A DNA stretch of 64,000 bases from Stenopsyche tienmushanensis. Its lineage: Eukaryota > Arthropoda > Insecta > Trichoptera > Stenopsychidae. The notes under the pieces were generated by a model that saw nothing but the letters and a program-made list of their open reading frames with translations, was not told the DNA's origin and searched no databases. The translations under genes were made by a program, and so were the position numbers. Location: assembly GCA_008973525.1 (NCBI GenBank), contig WACJ01000503.1:620001-684000 (forward strand), given 5' to 3'. The stretch's first letter is position 1. The number at the start of each line of letters is the position of its first letter. Below are positions 13,594 to 25,707 of this stretch, piece after piece.

Positions 13594-13816
13594 TTAAAGT
13601 TTTGGTTGCAGAAAAATTGCCCAGACACAGCTGTTGAAACACTCGTTGTTATTTTGGGTATTTCCTCCGAAGATCTTCATAAATCGGTTTCAAAACCTCG
13701 TGAACATCCTCAGCTAGAGCAGGAGGATGTTTAAAAGTTTCAATCTGATTGTTTTTTACCACTTTCTTGTACTTGCACCATGAGTCTGAACAATACGTAT
13801 GCAGCCGGGTGCTCTT
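13594..13816 (-). pseudogene. Mutator-like (MULE) transposase fragment, frameshifted
   Basis: Read on the minus strand, the frame from 13816 gives LHTYCSDSWCKYKK, then FKHPPALAEDVHEVLKPIYE and DLR. After a frame break it continues GNTQNNNECFNSCVW before a stop at 13594. The order C-x-x-SWCKY ... LKPIYEDL ... TQN-x-NE-x-FNS-x-(V/I)W is the signature of the Mutator-like transposase domain widespread in arthropod and other aquatic invertebrate genomes. Only this short stretch survives; the N-terminal part and catalytic segments upstream are not visible. It is a relic, not a working gene. Confidence 0.72.
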
Positions 13817-16800
13817 AGGTAGTCACCTAACGGTCGCCTAAAAATGTTCGAAACAAATTTTCAAGAATATAAAGAAAAAAATGGTAAAATAAAGGTAAGA
13901 TTTCTTTTGAGACGTTTTGAAATGTAAATGAAGTTGAAATTCACCTAAATAACTATTTTTTATCAAAATAAGCCTCTTTTTATTAAATAGAGATTGAAAT
14001 TTTTCCTGAAAAATGGCAAAGAGTTGTAAATAACAATGGAAATTATATAATTGATTGAATAATTAAAATAAAATTGTAATAATTTTTTTCGTTTTAATTT
14101 GAAATAATTGATTACTTATGGGTACCCCTAATATATTATCGGGTTTTTATTATTCAGGAAAAATTTTAATTATTTTCAAATCAATTAAGTTCTGCAATGA
14201 ATTATCTTTAGATTTTTTTTTTGAAAGAAATATCAACCTTTAGTTTTTTATACCACGATTTGAAATAATTTACATATAATTGATAAATTTGTTTGTATTG
14301 CAAAAATAATGCTGAAAAATAAACATAATTAAAATGCAAAGTCCTATTGGTTTCAAAACACATATCACTGAATATTAGCAAAATCGTTAGTGGTTTTTAA
14401 ATTAGGCGCATTAATAACAAATTGATGAATCGTATGGCTTTATTTGAATACACAAAATTTGATATTTTCGTGCGAAATCTGTTTATGAATATGCATTCAA
14501 CTATTATCATATAATTCGATACATCCATAATATACTGAAATCAAATAGAGGCATAATTTTGAACGATTTTCACGCGTGATTCTGCGTGTGTGTTGACAAT
14601 TTAAATGGAAATTTCTCCATGGAAAGTTCACCGCGTCAGAAATGACATCTTTCCCTGGAGACCTGGAGGTAGACACTTCAACTTCACGATTGGAGCGTGT
14701 CCGCATTTTCAACGACGTCGAACGATGACATAACATTGAAATTTCGGTCGCATACATAAGCTATTCCACAAGTATTGAAATATTCTATAACTTCCTCTGG
14801 CTTGAGTGCAAAAAAAAAATGATCCCCAATATGTAAAATCTCGCTTAACGTCTTTTGAGTGGAAGAAATCCGAAGAAAAAAGCTAAATCGGATTAAAAAT
14901 AACTCAAGGCTCGCGCGAAGTGCCATCTCTTGTACGACCTTCCATTAACGGAGTCCATTATTCTACGTTTCATTTTCGTTTCATAATGAAGAAGTGCTTA
15001 AGTTTTATGTGGGTAAAAATAGCTTTTCCCTGTAACTAGTGACCCATTGAAAAGTGGTTTAAAGCAACCCTATAGGAGCTATAGAGTACGAAGGCCGTTA
15101 TCGTTAAGTCTTTCAAATGGTAATCCAATATGCGGTCCGTGGGTGGAAAAAATGTTACGAATTGGTGACAAAATTGAAAGTTGCCCAATTGTAGACCTGC
15201 AATGTAACGGCTGATACAGTCTAGAATATTAATGACGAGCTTAGAAAAAGATGTGCCCTTAAAGCAAACCACCTCGGCCGTAATGGCCAATAAAAGGGAT
15301 CATTTGTTTTTCTATCATAAAAACAAGCTATACCGATCCCTTGATACGGGAAGCAATACCAATAACACCTCTCATAACATCATATTAAATATAGCTCATT
15401 GTCTGGGCGCAAAAATAATAACATTTTGCGAATATATAAAAACATTTTTAAAAGGCTAATATTAAATACATGGCACAAAGCTTCAGTCTGTCCTGAGCTT
15501 TAAGCATTCTCTTTCAGACTTAATCGGCTAACACCATACCATTTATCTAGACGAGATGGTTTTCTAGCAAGCAAACTATTATCCAATTTCGTAGACACGA
15601 AGGTTTTTGGCAAGCTACATTAATTTATTCCGCTTATATTAAATCCAGAATTTTGCCTCAACCCTGTGTATTCTAGATATAAAATTTTAGCATATATTTG
15701 CTATATTAAAATATTTTTCTTATAAAATTATAACAAGCGTCTGGAGTCGATCTTAATTATTATTTCAAAACTTTTCAGTTGCTATGTTTTTTTATAAATT
15801 CCATGTGACAATTGGCTTATTAATTATAATTTTGCATTATAAACCAAAATTTAAATTTTGATCAATAGATCAATCAAATAAGTAGTCCAATGTTAATCAA
15901 ATCAGTCTGAATTCAAATCCAAATCATGGATAATTTTATCGTAATAATAAATAATATGAATACGTTCTAAACAAAAAAAAATTTTTGAAAAGACTTAATT
16001 GTAATAGAGATTTTACATACTAAATAATTATAAACAACATTTTTTTAGTAGAAACTAATTATTTTTCATTATGTAATTTAAAGCGATGCTTTTACGCGAA
16101 ATATTCAATTATCGCGTAAATATGATTATGCAAGTCGATTGATGTATCGGATTTTTATTTTAAATAACTTTTACAGTCTCCTCAATGATATATTTGCTAA
16201 ATATCTCAAAATGGTTTTTATGTACCTATAGATATGAAACTAAAATGATTGATCACATTGGAGGTGAATATTTAAATTGGAAATTATAACAATGCAGCAT
16301 TGCAAAAATGGAACCATAATGTGAGACGTGCTCTCAACAATGCTTCCATTGAAATTGTATGCATAAAGGTCAACTTTATTCCTATGCAAGTAATCCAAAC
16401 AATGGTCGTAATACTATCTATGATATAATTTCGACTAATTTAAAATAGTTTTCATGTGGCTTATAAGTTTTAAATTTTTGTGATATAGACTGAGCAGCAT
16501 AAATTTAAGGTTATCTAACATATGTGTATAATTTTATAGTTGTATTCTGGCGTGTTTCTGGACTATAATTATGACAGTATTGTAACTGAGTGCTGTTGGG
16601 TTTGGGAGGGGAAAGGTTGAAATATAGTGAAAATTCAACATAATTAATTCATACTGTCAGAGTAGTTTTTTTTAATTTCCCATAAATAATTGAAATAAAA
16701 AAACCATTAATAAGTGTTGCCAAACTCTTTCACTCTTTCAGACTGATTCAAACTTGCTGAAGCCAACCAGAAAACTATGTCATTTTTTTAAAGTTGGAAT

Positions 16801-19800
16801 AAATACCTTATTATAGATGGTTTCCGTTTATGAACACTGTTGCTGATTTGAGATTAACATAGATAAAGCTGTAAATATTATCTTGTGAAAATCATGAGGA
16901 AACTGACACAAAGATTATTCACCATGGATGCCAAAATGATACTGAAGCTAATATCCTCATGATTCTCATTTTTTGAAAAGTATCAAGGTTCAATTTGATT
17001 ATTTTTTAAAATCGAATGCAAGCTACCATCCAATTATATTTACATTCTGAATTTGGTTCAATTATGTCAACGTCCGACATTTACCCTTTTATTCGCATCT
17101 CCATAATTCAGGGCTACAATTAAGTATCACAACAGTGGAATTCGGTATTCAACCAAAGACAAATGTTCCGAGCAAACCATATTTCTGTGGATATCTTCCA
17201 TTTCGAGGAACCGTGCTAAAATATTGACGCTTACATGAATGTTTTGTCAAGCGACATATTGCTCGTATCACAAAGCCATCGAGACCTTATTTGTTTTTTT
17301 TTTCGGTCAGGAGGACTGGGAGTCGGACTACTTTTGAGGGTAAGGTCTCATATTGGAGTGTCTATGAAGCGATACCGAATATTAATAAGAAGAGAGGATC
17401 CTCCCCGAGGGCTTAATATAACGTTTCCTTTGAGGTTTGTGGTCGGGACGCATGAGTCGTTTCTTGAACACTTTGTCGTGTTTCCTATTACTGGCAAGAG
17501 ATTATTTTGCAGGCCATTTTCCTTGAAAGATGTGTAAGGAAGTGATTGAACGCTAAGAGGATATTTTGTAGAGTCACAAATTAAATTCGTCACACGCCCT
17601 GTGCACCCCATTATGGATGATTTGGTCCATATTCTATAACAACGTGAAAAATTCAATTCTAATTTATCAATTCAAATCGAGACAAACATTTTACTATGGA
17701 ATGACCGTGAACTTCAAAATCGGGCAATCCAATTAGCAAAACTCTTTCCGGTCAAAATCCTACGAGCTTAAACAAACATCCTTAGTGGAAGTTGCCTTAA
17801 GGCCATCTTATTTTTGCTTTCGTTTCCTAGAGTCCTTACTGTTTCTCATAAATTCAATATAATTCAATTTTCTTTACCTCACCAAGAGGAACCATCGCTT
17901 CACGTGCCGGCTAAAATGTCGGTTCGGTCTGTGGCTTAATTTATGTTTATATATAAGACCAAATATATATTATGTACAATAAAGATAAATAAGTAAATAT
18001 AATTGGACTCTATTAATGATATTTTTAAATGGAATCTTCAAATTAATAATGTGATATTATATGAATTTCAGATTTTGGACCATTATTGTGAGCCTATTTT
18101 ACTCTTAAACTTAACCAAGCTTTCACTAACATCTGCAAGTGGCAACTTATGACAACCGTAGACCAACGTTAACTTCCCAAAACTAAGCTGGACGTTTACT
18201 TTATTATTATCTCAGATTAATACAACAGAACAATATGTCATATAATTAAACATTATATTATAACGTTGAAGCTGGAAAATTTGTATTTATATAATATGCT
18301 ATCGAGAAATTGCCATAATTAAAAAACTTAATATGTGCTGATCCAAAATAATTTTATTGTATATGATGTTTTTCATACTTATTCGTCTATGGTATAAAAT
18401 TTCATTTAAAGTATTATAGCCATATAAATTGATAATTGAGATTTTTATTTGTCATTAACTACTAAGAGGATTAAAAAACAGTCAAACGTGATCAAAATTT
18501 AAATCATACACACTTGGGTTTGTTTTTATGCGAATTTTTATATGCGACTCCACGTGAAACTATCGCATAAAAACAGACCTAAGTGTACATGAAAAGTGTT
18601 TCAACGTTCTCTATTACCTTTCGTAACCATTTGAGTCATTTTAAACCCGTTTTAAGTTGTGTTTATATTTTTAATGTGAATATATAAAATATATTTTCAA
18701 TGAAAACAAAGAATACATGTTCTTTGAACCACATCTCGATACAAGTTTACTGTAAAAGAAACAAATTTTTAAATTTTTAATACATTCCAGTTCCTTTCTA
18801 TTAGATGTTCCCATACGTTATGTGGTTTTTTTACAATAGCAATCACTTTTTTAAACATATATAAGCACTATAATAATCAAATGATTGCCAATAATATCCT
18901 AGAATCAAAAACTAAACGCAAAAGGCGAATGAAGAAATGCTTTTGATTTCACATAATTTGGTTCACTTTGAGATTTTTTTTCTGAAAAATTAATAAAACT
19001 CTGGTTCATATTTGAAAATCAAATTCAAAATGAAACGATGTAATTAAATAATGAAAATGTGATCATTTGATGACGGCCAGGGTTCATTACGTAGTTATTG
19101 AGTGAATTGTTTTTAAATTAGTGTTTAAATAATTTCTATTGCAATTATTATATTATATTTACATTATCTTAAAAATAGCAAAAACGAAATGGTATTTGGT
19201 TTATTTTTCTCATATTATTTTTTTGATATTCCCTTCTGAATTATCAGTTTGTGTCATAATATTTAAATATGGAATGAAGTAAATTTGAGAATTTTTGGGC
19301 GCATTTGGTAATAAATAATATTTTTGAATATAGAGATGATTTTCATTTCCGTTCTAATTTTAACAGTATCATTTTTCGATGAAAATTTCATCCCTTATAT
19401 TTCCCTAACTATTTGACCTTAATTTGGCTCGATAATTTTTAAATTGTGATTAAATGTCCTTGAATACCCACACAACACTGTTTTCTACTTTCTTATCCTT
19501 TTAATCGCTGATACGGGAGAGCTGCCTGAAAACATCTTACTCTGCAATTTCTTTCAAAGCACGAAGATAAATCTTCAGATTTTATTTTTTATCCGGCTGT
19601 TGCTTTGCTCAAGCCTTCCTTAATTAGTAATTGAATTTATTAGCCATTGAGGAAATTTATTACCGCAGAAAAAAACAGATCTGATAACATTATATCCGGA
19701 ATGTTTATCCAATTTGAAAATCATATATAATACATAAGCATCTTGATTATTGCTCTGTGCTGATTGGATCGAATCGTTGCATTTATCAGAGAAATGAAAT

Positions 19801-22800
19801 GTCAATTTATAATCTTCTTCGACCACTAACATGAAAAATCTGTTGTGATTCGTTTCAAAACTCAGGGGTAGTCAACCGAAATCTGTTTTCCTCTGTTCGG
19901 CTAGAACATTGCATGAAATTTAATATCCAAGTTTGACAGCCACAGCTGGACATCGGCCAACAACTAAATCTTTCAAGTTTTCCACCAGACATAAGGTTGC
20001 TTTCTGCTTCAATATTAAATTTAAAATTCAGAGACCACCTGAACTAGACTTAAACTTTTAATAAAAAAATATGAGAGATATTTCTTTTAAATAACGATAT
20101 TTCCTATCAGATTTTAATCATTTTTTATTGATTATTTAGATCAAATTCGTGTTTATTTTGTTGTTAACCTTCCCAATCATTTGGCAACTGAAAATTAAAT
20201 TAAATTTTTAAGCAATAAAAACTATGTGGTCAAACAATCACGCCCTGCATTTGGCTATACATAATTTTATATAATATGTATCAAAATAATTACTTAATAC
20301 AGATAGGATATATAAATTCTTCTTTCTCTAAAATAATAACATACAAATGAAAAATCCACTTATTAAATACTCTATATCCAACCACAAATAATCTATATAA
20401 GGAGAATTCATTTAATATAATAATTTCTATAGTGATTCATGTCGGTGGCCTTCTACATGTGAAAATGTTAGAATAGGATTGTTTACATAAATATTTTAGG
20501 TAAGAACGGATCTATAATTGAGTAACAAAATAATCATAAATGATATTATAATTATTTTTGCGAATTCAGTCATTCATAGATATATTCTTAAAACGACTTT
20601 TTGAAATCCAGGAAATAATAGACAACGTGAATCAATACGATCGATTATATATAAATACATCTAATTTCACAAGTTTATTGGTATAATTATTTTTTTTCAT
20701 AATCTGGTTTTGAATTCAAACCTGAATAAAAAGAGTCCAGAATATAAAATATATCAACACTAGCCTGGCTTAACGAATTTTCAGTATTTGTTTCCATAGA
20801 ACCATAAATTAAAAATATACTACACTTTTTAATAGAAGGGCTAGCTGATTTTACGATCAACTTTGCTTAAATTTTATATCCTTGTTGCTCAAAAGCTTAA
20901 GTTTTTATAATCATAGGTCAATAAAGCCATGGGATTGAAGAAGAAAATTATTCCTCGTATCTGTCATCGACTGCACAGATCATCTGTTACGTATGCATAT
21001 GATTTATTTTTTACTCATTTTAATGTCAATGAGACCCAAATAATGATATTCCTTTTTATAACATTTTTTTACAAATATTCTAATCCCAATATCAATATTA
21101 ATTGACTAATTTATAATTGCAGCTACTTAACACTAAATTTTGTAAGCTGCCATTAGCGTAAATATAATACATAGTTACCATAATGGGGTTCTCCTTGATG
21201 ACATTGGGGAACGTTTTCATCTCAACCATCGTATTCGTTCGTCCCTTTTGTCCTATTGTATGTTCATTATTTAGCAGCATCAGTTGCATGCTGTTCCTTT
21301 TCCTTGGATAAAAGGAGTTTATTTCTGGTATATGCAAATTCCCCATTGTTTTGCTTTTTGCTCTTGTTTAACGTTATAAGATCCAGAATTGCGAGAGAAC
21401 ATTAATTTAAAATTCAGCATTTACATAAAAGGAGTATTTTTCCGTTCGTTATAAACGAAAAAGTATACAACTCATTCGTTTTTATTATAAAAAAGCGTCC
21501 TGAATATAAATAGGATTTTTAGGCTTCTTCATTATTAAAGCGTTTCAGGACAACACCGAAAATTCATCATGCTTCAGGCCTCAAAAATAGTATTAAATAA
21601 ATCTGCATGGATGCATGCAAACATGTTTTTTTCTTACTCGCTAAACACAAATTTACATCGAATGAATACTAAATGTAATGCAATCAATTAAAAGTTTCAT
21701 TAAATTAAAAGTTTCATCGCGTTTGAACGGCCTGAATGCTTATTTGGGTTTATACCAGCCAATTTCAGCCCTTATTTGATATATATTTTTTCTTTAAAAT
21801 AAAATTTATTTGTCTTCGATGAGAAAAGCATGCCTAAATCATACGAATTGAGAATGAATCCCTAATCCGAGTCGTTTTAATAATATCATCCCAAAATGGC
21901 AATTATCGATAAAGTATCCAAACTTCCGATCAGTATAAATCATTTGGCATTTTTCAAAAAGACCGAGTTAAAAATTTACGTCTCCTCGAAGTATTACCAA
22001 AAAACTTTTGCTGAAAAAAACTCAAATAAAACTCTTAAAAGTCCTTGATCCCAAATTTACTGTCGACATTAGTTTCCATTTGTGTTTGATCACAGTTCGT
22101 GACGCACATATATTTCTGACTCTCACAATTTTATTAAAACAAAGTTTGTCTCTTTGATTGAAAAGTTTGAATTCTTTACATAAAGTTTCTATGCAATTAA
22201 GAACAAGTTCCTGCTCTAATTACATAACAACCCAGTTCCTAACCGAATACGCCCAATTTTATTGACGAACAAATAAACCAAATTTATTGTATTGTATTGC
22301 CATGTAATACGATATAAATCTAATGCAGTAACTGTACATGATTTTCAATTTAATCAAACAGTAATTCTTATACTATTTTTCATGCATATACAAGAAATAA
22401 TCGAATGAAATATACAAGATATGACAAAAAAACGAGATTGGTCTTATATGAACCATATCACATAAACGTACCAACTAAAAAAAACTAAACACTCTAAATG
22501 AAGCAATCATTAAACAAGATAAGTATCATAATAATACCTTCCCTAATTACTATTAGATGAGCTTTGTGTGACTTTTTTCCTAAAGTCATGTATATTCTCA
22601 AAGGGTCAGTTACAAAGATGAGGAAAAAAGCTATACTGTTTCTGAAACAGAAGAAAAGTCAAAATAAAATGATTAATAGACGCAAGAAACAAATATTAAT
22701 ACAATGGTTTAGATCCTGAACTTTTATTATACAATTTTCTGGCTCAAACAGACCATTGGGTGATATTAAAACTTGTGATTTATACTGATTTTCTGAATCT

Positions 22801-24728
22801 GAAGCTAAAAATATTTAGGTGATTAATAAAATCGTACAGAGACGCTTATGTGTCACTGAACATGCAACAATTTTTAGAATATAATCTCAAGATAATGATA
22901 GTATCAATACTCACTCATAGATTATATTTTACTTAAAAATTTTATTCAAATAACTTTATTCTAACTATATTTATATTTTTTTCTGTATAAAAATTATCAA
23001 AATCAATTTAGAATATAATTATAAAGCGTGTGGTATTTACTTGTATATAAGTCATTGTAATAGTAAGAGTCAACGTTTTGATCAACTGGTAAAAGAAGAT
23101 TTTCGTCTGAATATAGTCCATGCTAAATTTATTGGCACTATAATTTTCTTCTGTGTCGTAATCCAAAAATCACTATCTCATTCATTGGTACAACATCCGC
23201 TCATGTAATAACAGGAAATGAGATTACATGCTTTGAGTTAATCCTATTTCCCAATTATTCCTTATATTCAGTTTTTTTTTCAATATTGATTTATACTACC
23301 CCTACCGAAATTATATATAGTACCTCTTATAATTTTGAGATTACTATAGAATGAAATTATATAGACTCATCATCATTTGGTAATAATGAAATTTACTACT
23401 ATATTTCAGTGGCTTAAGATTATATTAAAGTATACTAAGATATTTTATCATCGTCATATTGCCATAGATTTTTTTGTTTATGTATTAAGGTATGTGGGTT
23501 TCTAAATACCTTCTAAGGGAAGACTTTCGGGATAAATATGCAAAAATTCCTTTTTTTATTAAATTATGTTCCAAATACAGTTATGCGGAGTCTGCGGTGG
23601 TAGGTATGAGATGCTTTACATGAATAATATGTGTCGCTGTCCGCCCAAATACAAAGGGTCATATTATCAAGAAAATTCTCAGAGTGTAGCGAAAGGGTAG
23701 AGATAGGTGCTCACAAACATTTTTTTATTCATACCTTATTCATCACCGTTGTGTATAGTTTTTCCCGGGCTCACGTATCCCGTATGCAGGTTTTATAATA
23801 CTCTCACCCAATGGTGGGTTCCGGCCGACGGGTTCACGTAATCACATTTGCCTTTCTCATTTTTTCCCGGCGCAATCCTCTGCGAAGGTGGAAGGTGGTG
23901 GACGCTTTTTGTATCCGTTCTGTATTTGTTGCTGTTTATTTTTGCAAATGTACGACTAATATACTCGGGATAGTATCCGCAGGTCCGCATTACGTACACA
24001 TGTGCCCGGGTAAATTTTTCATGAGGTCGGTCCACATGTGGGCCGCATAAGAATGCATCTGCATTTCATGTTATGCCCGTTGCTTAAATTTTTGATGAGG
24101 GCTATTTAATCCCAGTATTGTTTGAATGCACAATTTCTATGCAATCCATGAATTCATAACGCGACCCTATATCGTGCTGAGTCCGATCAAACTACCATAA
24201 TTTTCATGATTTTCCTGGTTTATAGCTTTATAGTTTTATGAAAGAGACTACATTCTAATTATTTTTCACTGCGACTGTCTGGCACCACACGAAACTCAGA
24301 TTTAAAAAGCAATGGATGCACGTTTTTGCTTCATTGATGATACTTCAAAGACTTTTGCACGATTTCTGCACGTTATAGTATCCACACGAGTTCGGGTTTC
24401 ACGCACGTATTCTGAAGCTTTCAATAATTTATTTCCCTAGTATGTAAAAAGCAACGAGTGAGTTAAAACAGGTTTTTTCATATAAAAACCTAACTTAAAA
24501 TATTAAAAATATATCTTAATTTCAATATATCATCATCTTAAAACATCAGCTTATCAATTGAACCCGTAATTTTAGCACATAGACGAATTCCAATGTCCCA
24601 AATAGCGAAAGACACAAAAAAAATTGTCAAAGCAGCTTGGAGCATTATTAATAAATAATTAATATGTTTATAATTAGAGCAATATTTATGATAAAAAATA
24701 TTTTCACATTATTTTTTAATGATATTAA
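13817..24728. other. Noncoding region with mixed GC patches
   Basis: Apart from the foldback at 18.5 kb, no gene or element was recognised. GC-richer patches at about 14500..15300, 17235..17640 and 23790..24060 stay open on both strands, which suggests composition rather than coding. Confidence 0.6.
18510..18586. mobile_element. Short foldback (MITE-like) element
   Basis: The 24-bp arms are inverted copies with two mismatches: 18510..18533 (starting ACACTTGGGTTTG) and 18563..18586 (ending CAGACCTAAGTGT). They surround a 29-bp centre. Total length is 77 bp with no coding content. No clear target duplication was found, so the superfamily is unknown. Confidence 0.5.
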
Positions 24729-25284
24729 CCCTTTTAGTGCCGGGCTAAATAGAGGTGCCTATGCGAGAAAAACCAGCCGAATTTTACAGTTTTACAAGGA
24801 TTCGGAAAAATGTTTATAAAAACCAAACGAGGAACAATATTTACATGATTCAAAAAACCATATATTGTGGATGAAATACAGAACAAAATAATGACACTAG
24901 TTTTTTTGTATTCAATTAAAATTTTAGAAAAAACAAAAGTATAAATGTTTATAAATAAAGTAAAAGTTGAGTTCTCTTATACAAAACATATTTGCATATA
25001 CAAACAGTCATCTTTCCATCATAATTTTATATGGGCCAATTATTATGAAGTATATACTTTGCATTTCCAATGCATTTTGTACCAAAATAAACAAAACTAC
25101 ATAACAAAAATAAAACATAACTCGAAGGTACATGGTAGGCGCCGGGCGGATTATCTCTTTCGACATATGTAATTGGTATAGGTAATATAACATTGCTGAA
25201 ACAAAATTATGTTGTTATAAATATTTATATTTATATATTGTAAATGTGTAAAATTTTGTTGTAAAACTCACACAAATAATTTAT

Positions 25285-25461
25285 TTAGCATTCGTGGCTG
25301 CTAATGCACACTCCATGCAATCCTTTGTTGCACTTATTACAAATTATGCGTGATTTTCTTTTTGGACTACCATCCTTTCTGCTGCACACCACGCAAACTC
25401 TTTCCAAATTTCCTGGAAGTTTCCATACGCCTATACGTGGCACATTTGTTGAACTTTTATG
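25285..25461 (-). pseudogene. piggyBac transposase C-terminal cysteine-rich fragment
   Basis: A 58-codon open piece ends at a normal stop (TAA, 25287..25285). It contains VPRIGVWKLPGNLERVCVVC and then IICNKCNKGLHGVC and SSHEC. The C-x-x-C ... C-x-x-C ... H-x-x-C arrangement, preceded by a basic K-x-R stretch, matches the zinc-binding cysteine-rich tail of piggyBac transposases, which contacts the element ends. A stop codon directly precedes the fragment and the catalytic DDD domain is absent, consistent with internal deletion of the parent element. Confidence 0.75.
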
Positions 25462-25634
25462 TTAGATTTCGGTACCTCCAAGCGATAGGAAAATGTTGTC
25501 GTCAAAGAAATAAAACGAAAAACTATTTATTTTAATTCTCTCGTAATGAAATTAGATAATTTATAACGTATTCTAAATTTATTTTGAGATAGAGTTCTCT
25601 CGCAATGCAAATAGTAAAGCGCTACAAGGCGCGG

Positions 25635-25690
25635 GCCGATATATCGGCTCTGGCACTTCTCGCCAGTGCAACAAGAGCCGATATATCGGC
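25635..25690. repeat. Twin palindromic subterminal repeats of the piggyBac element
   Basis: Two identical copies of the palindrome GCCGATATATCGGC lie 42 bp apart, start to start. They bracket a CTGGCACTTCTCGCCAGTG stretch that itself contains an inverted CTGGC/GCCAG. They lie just inside the right terminal repeat. Confidence 0.8.
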
Positions 25691-25707
25691 CTCCGGCACT
25701 TAAAGGG

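Larger units (their letters stand above)
24729..25707 (-). mobile_element. piggyBac-type element, internally deleted (979 bp)
   Basis: The element is bounded by TTAA at 24725..24728 and 25708..25711, the target duplication diagnostic of piggyBac. The terminal inverted repeats are CCCTTTTAGTGCCGG (left) and CCGGCACTTAAAGGG (right), matching at 14 of 15 positions. Near the right end a palindrome GCCGATATATCGGC occurs twice (25635..25648 and 25677..25690), a likely transposase-binding subterminal repeat. Inside, only the last part of a transposase remains on the minus strand (25285..25461). The copy is far shorter than an autonomous piggyBac (about 2.4 kb or more), so it is non-autonomous. Confidence 0.85.

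Noticed and set aside
17235..17656. Overlapping plus and minus openings of about 100 codons each
   Set aside because: Neither protein has motifs; mirrored openings on both strands indicate base composition rather than a gene.
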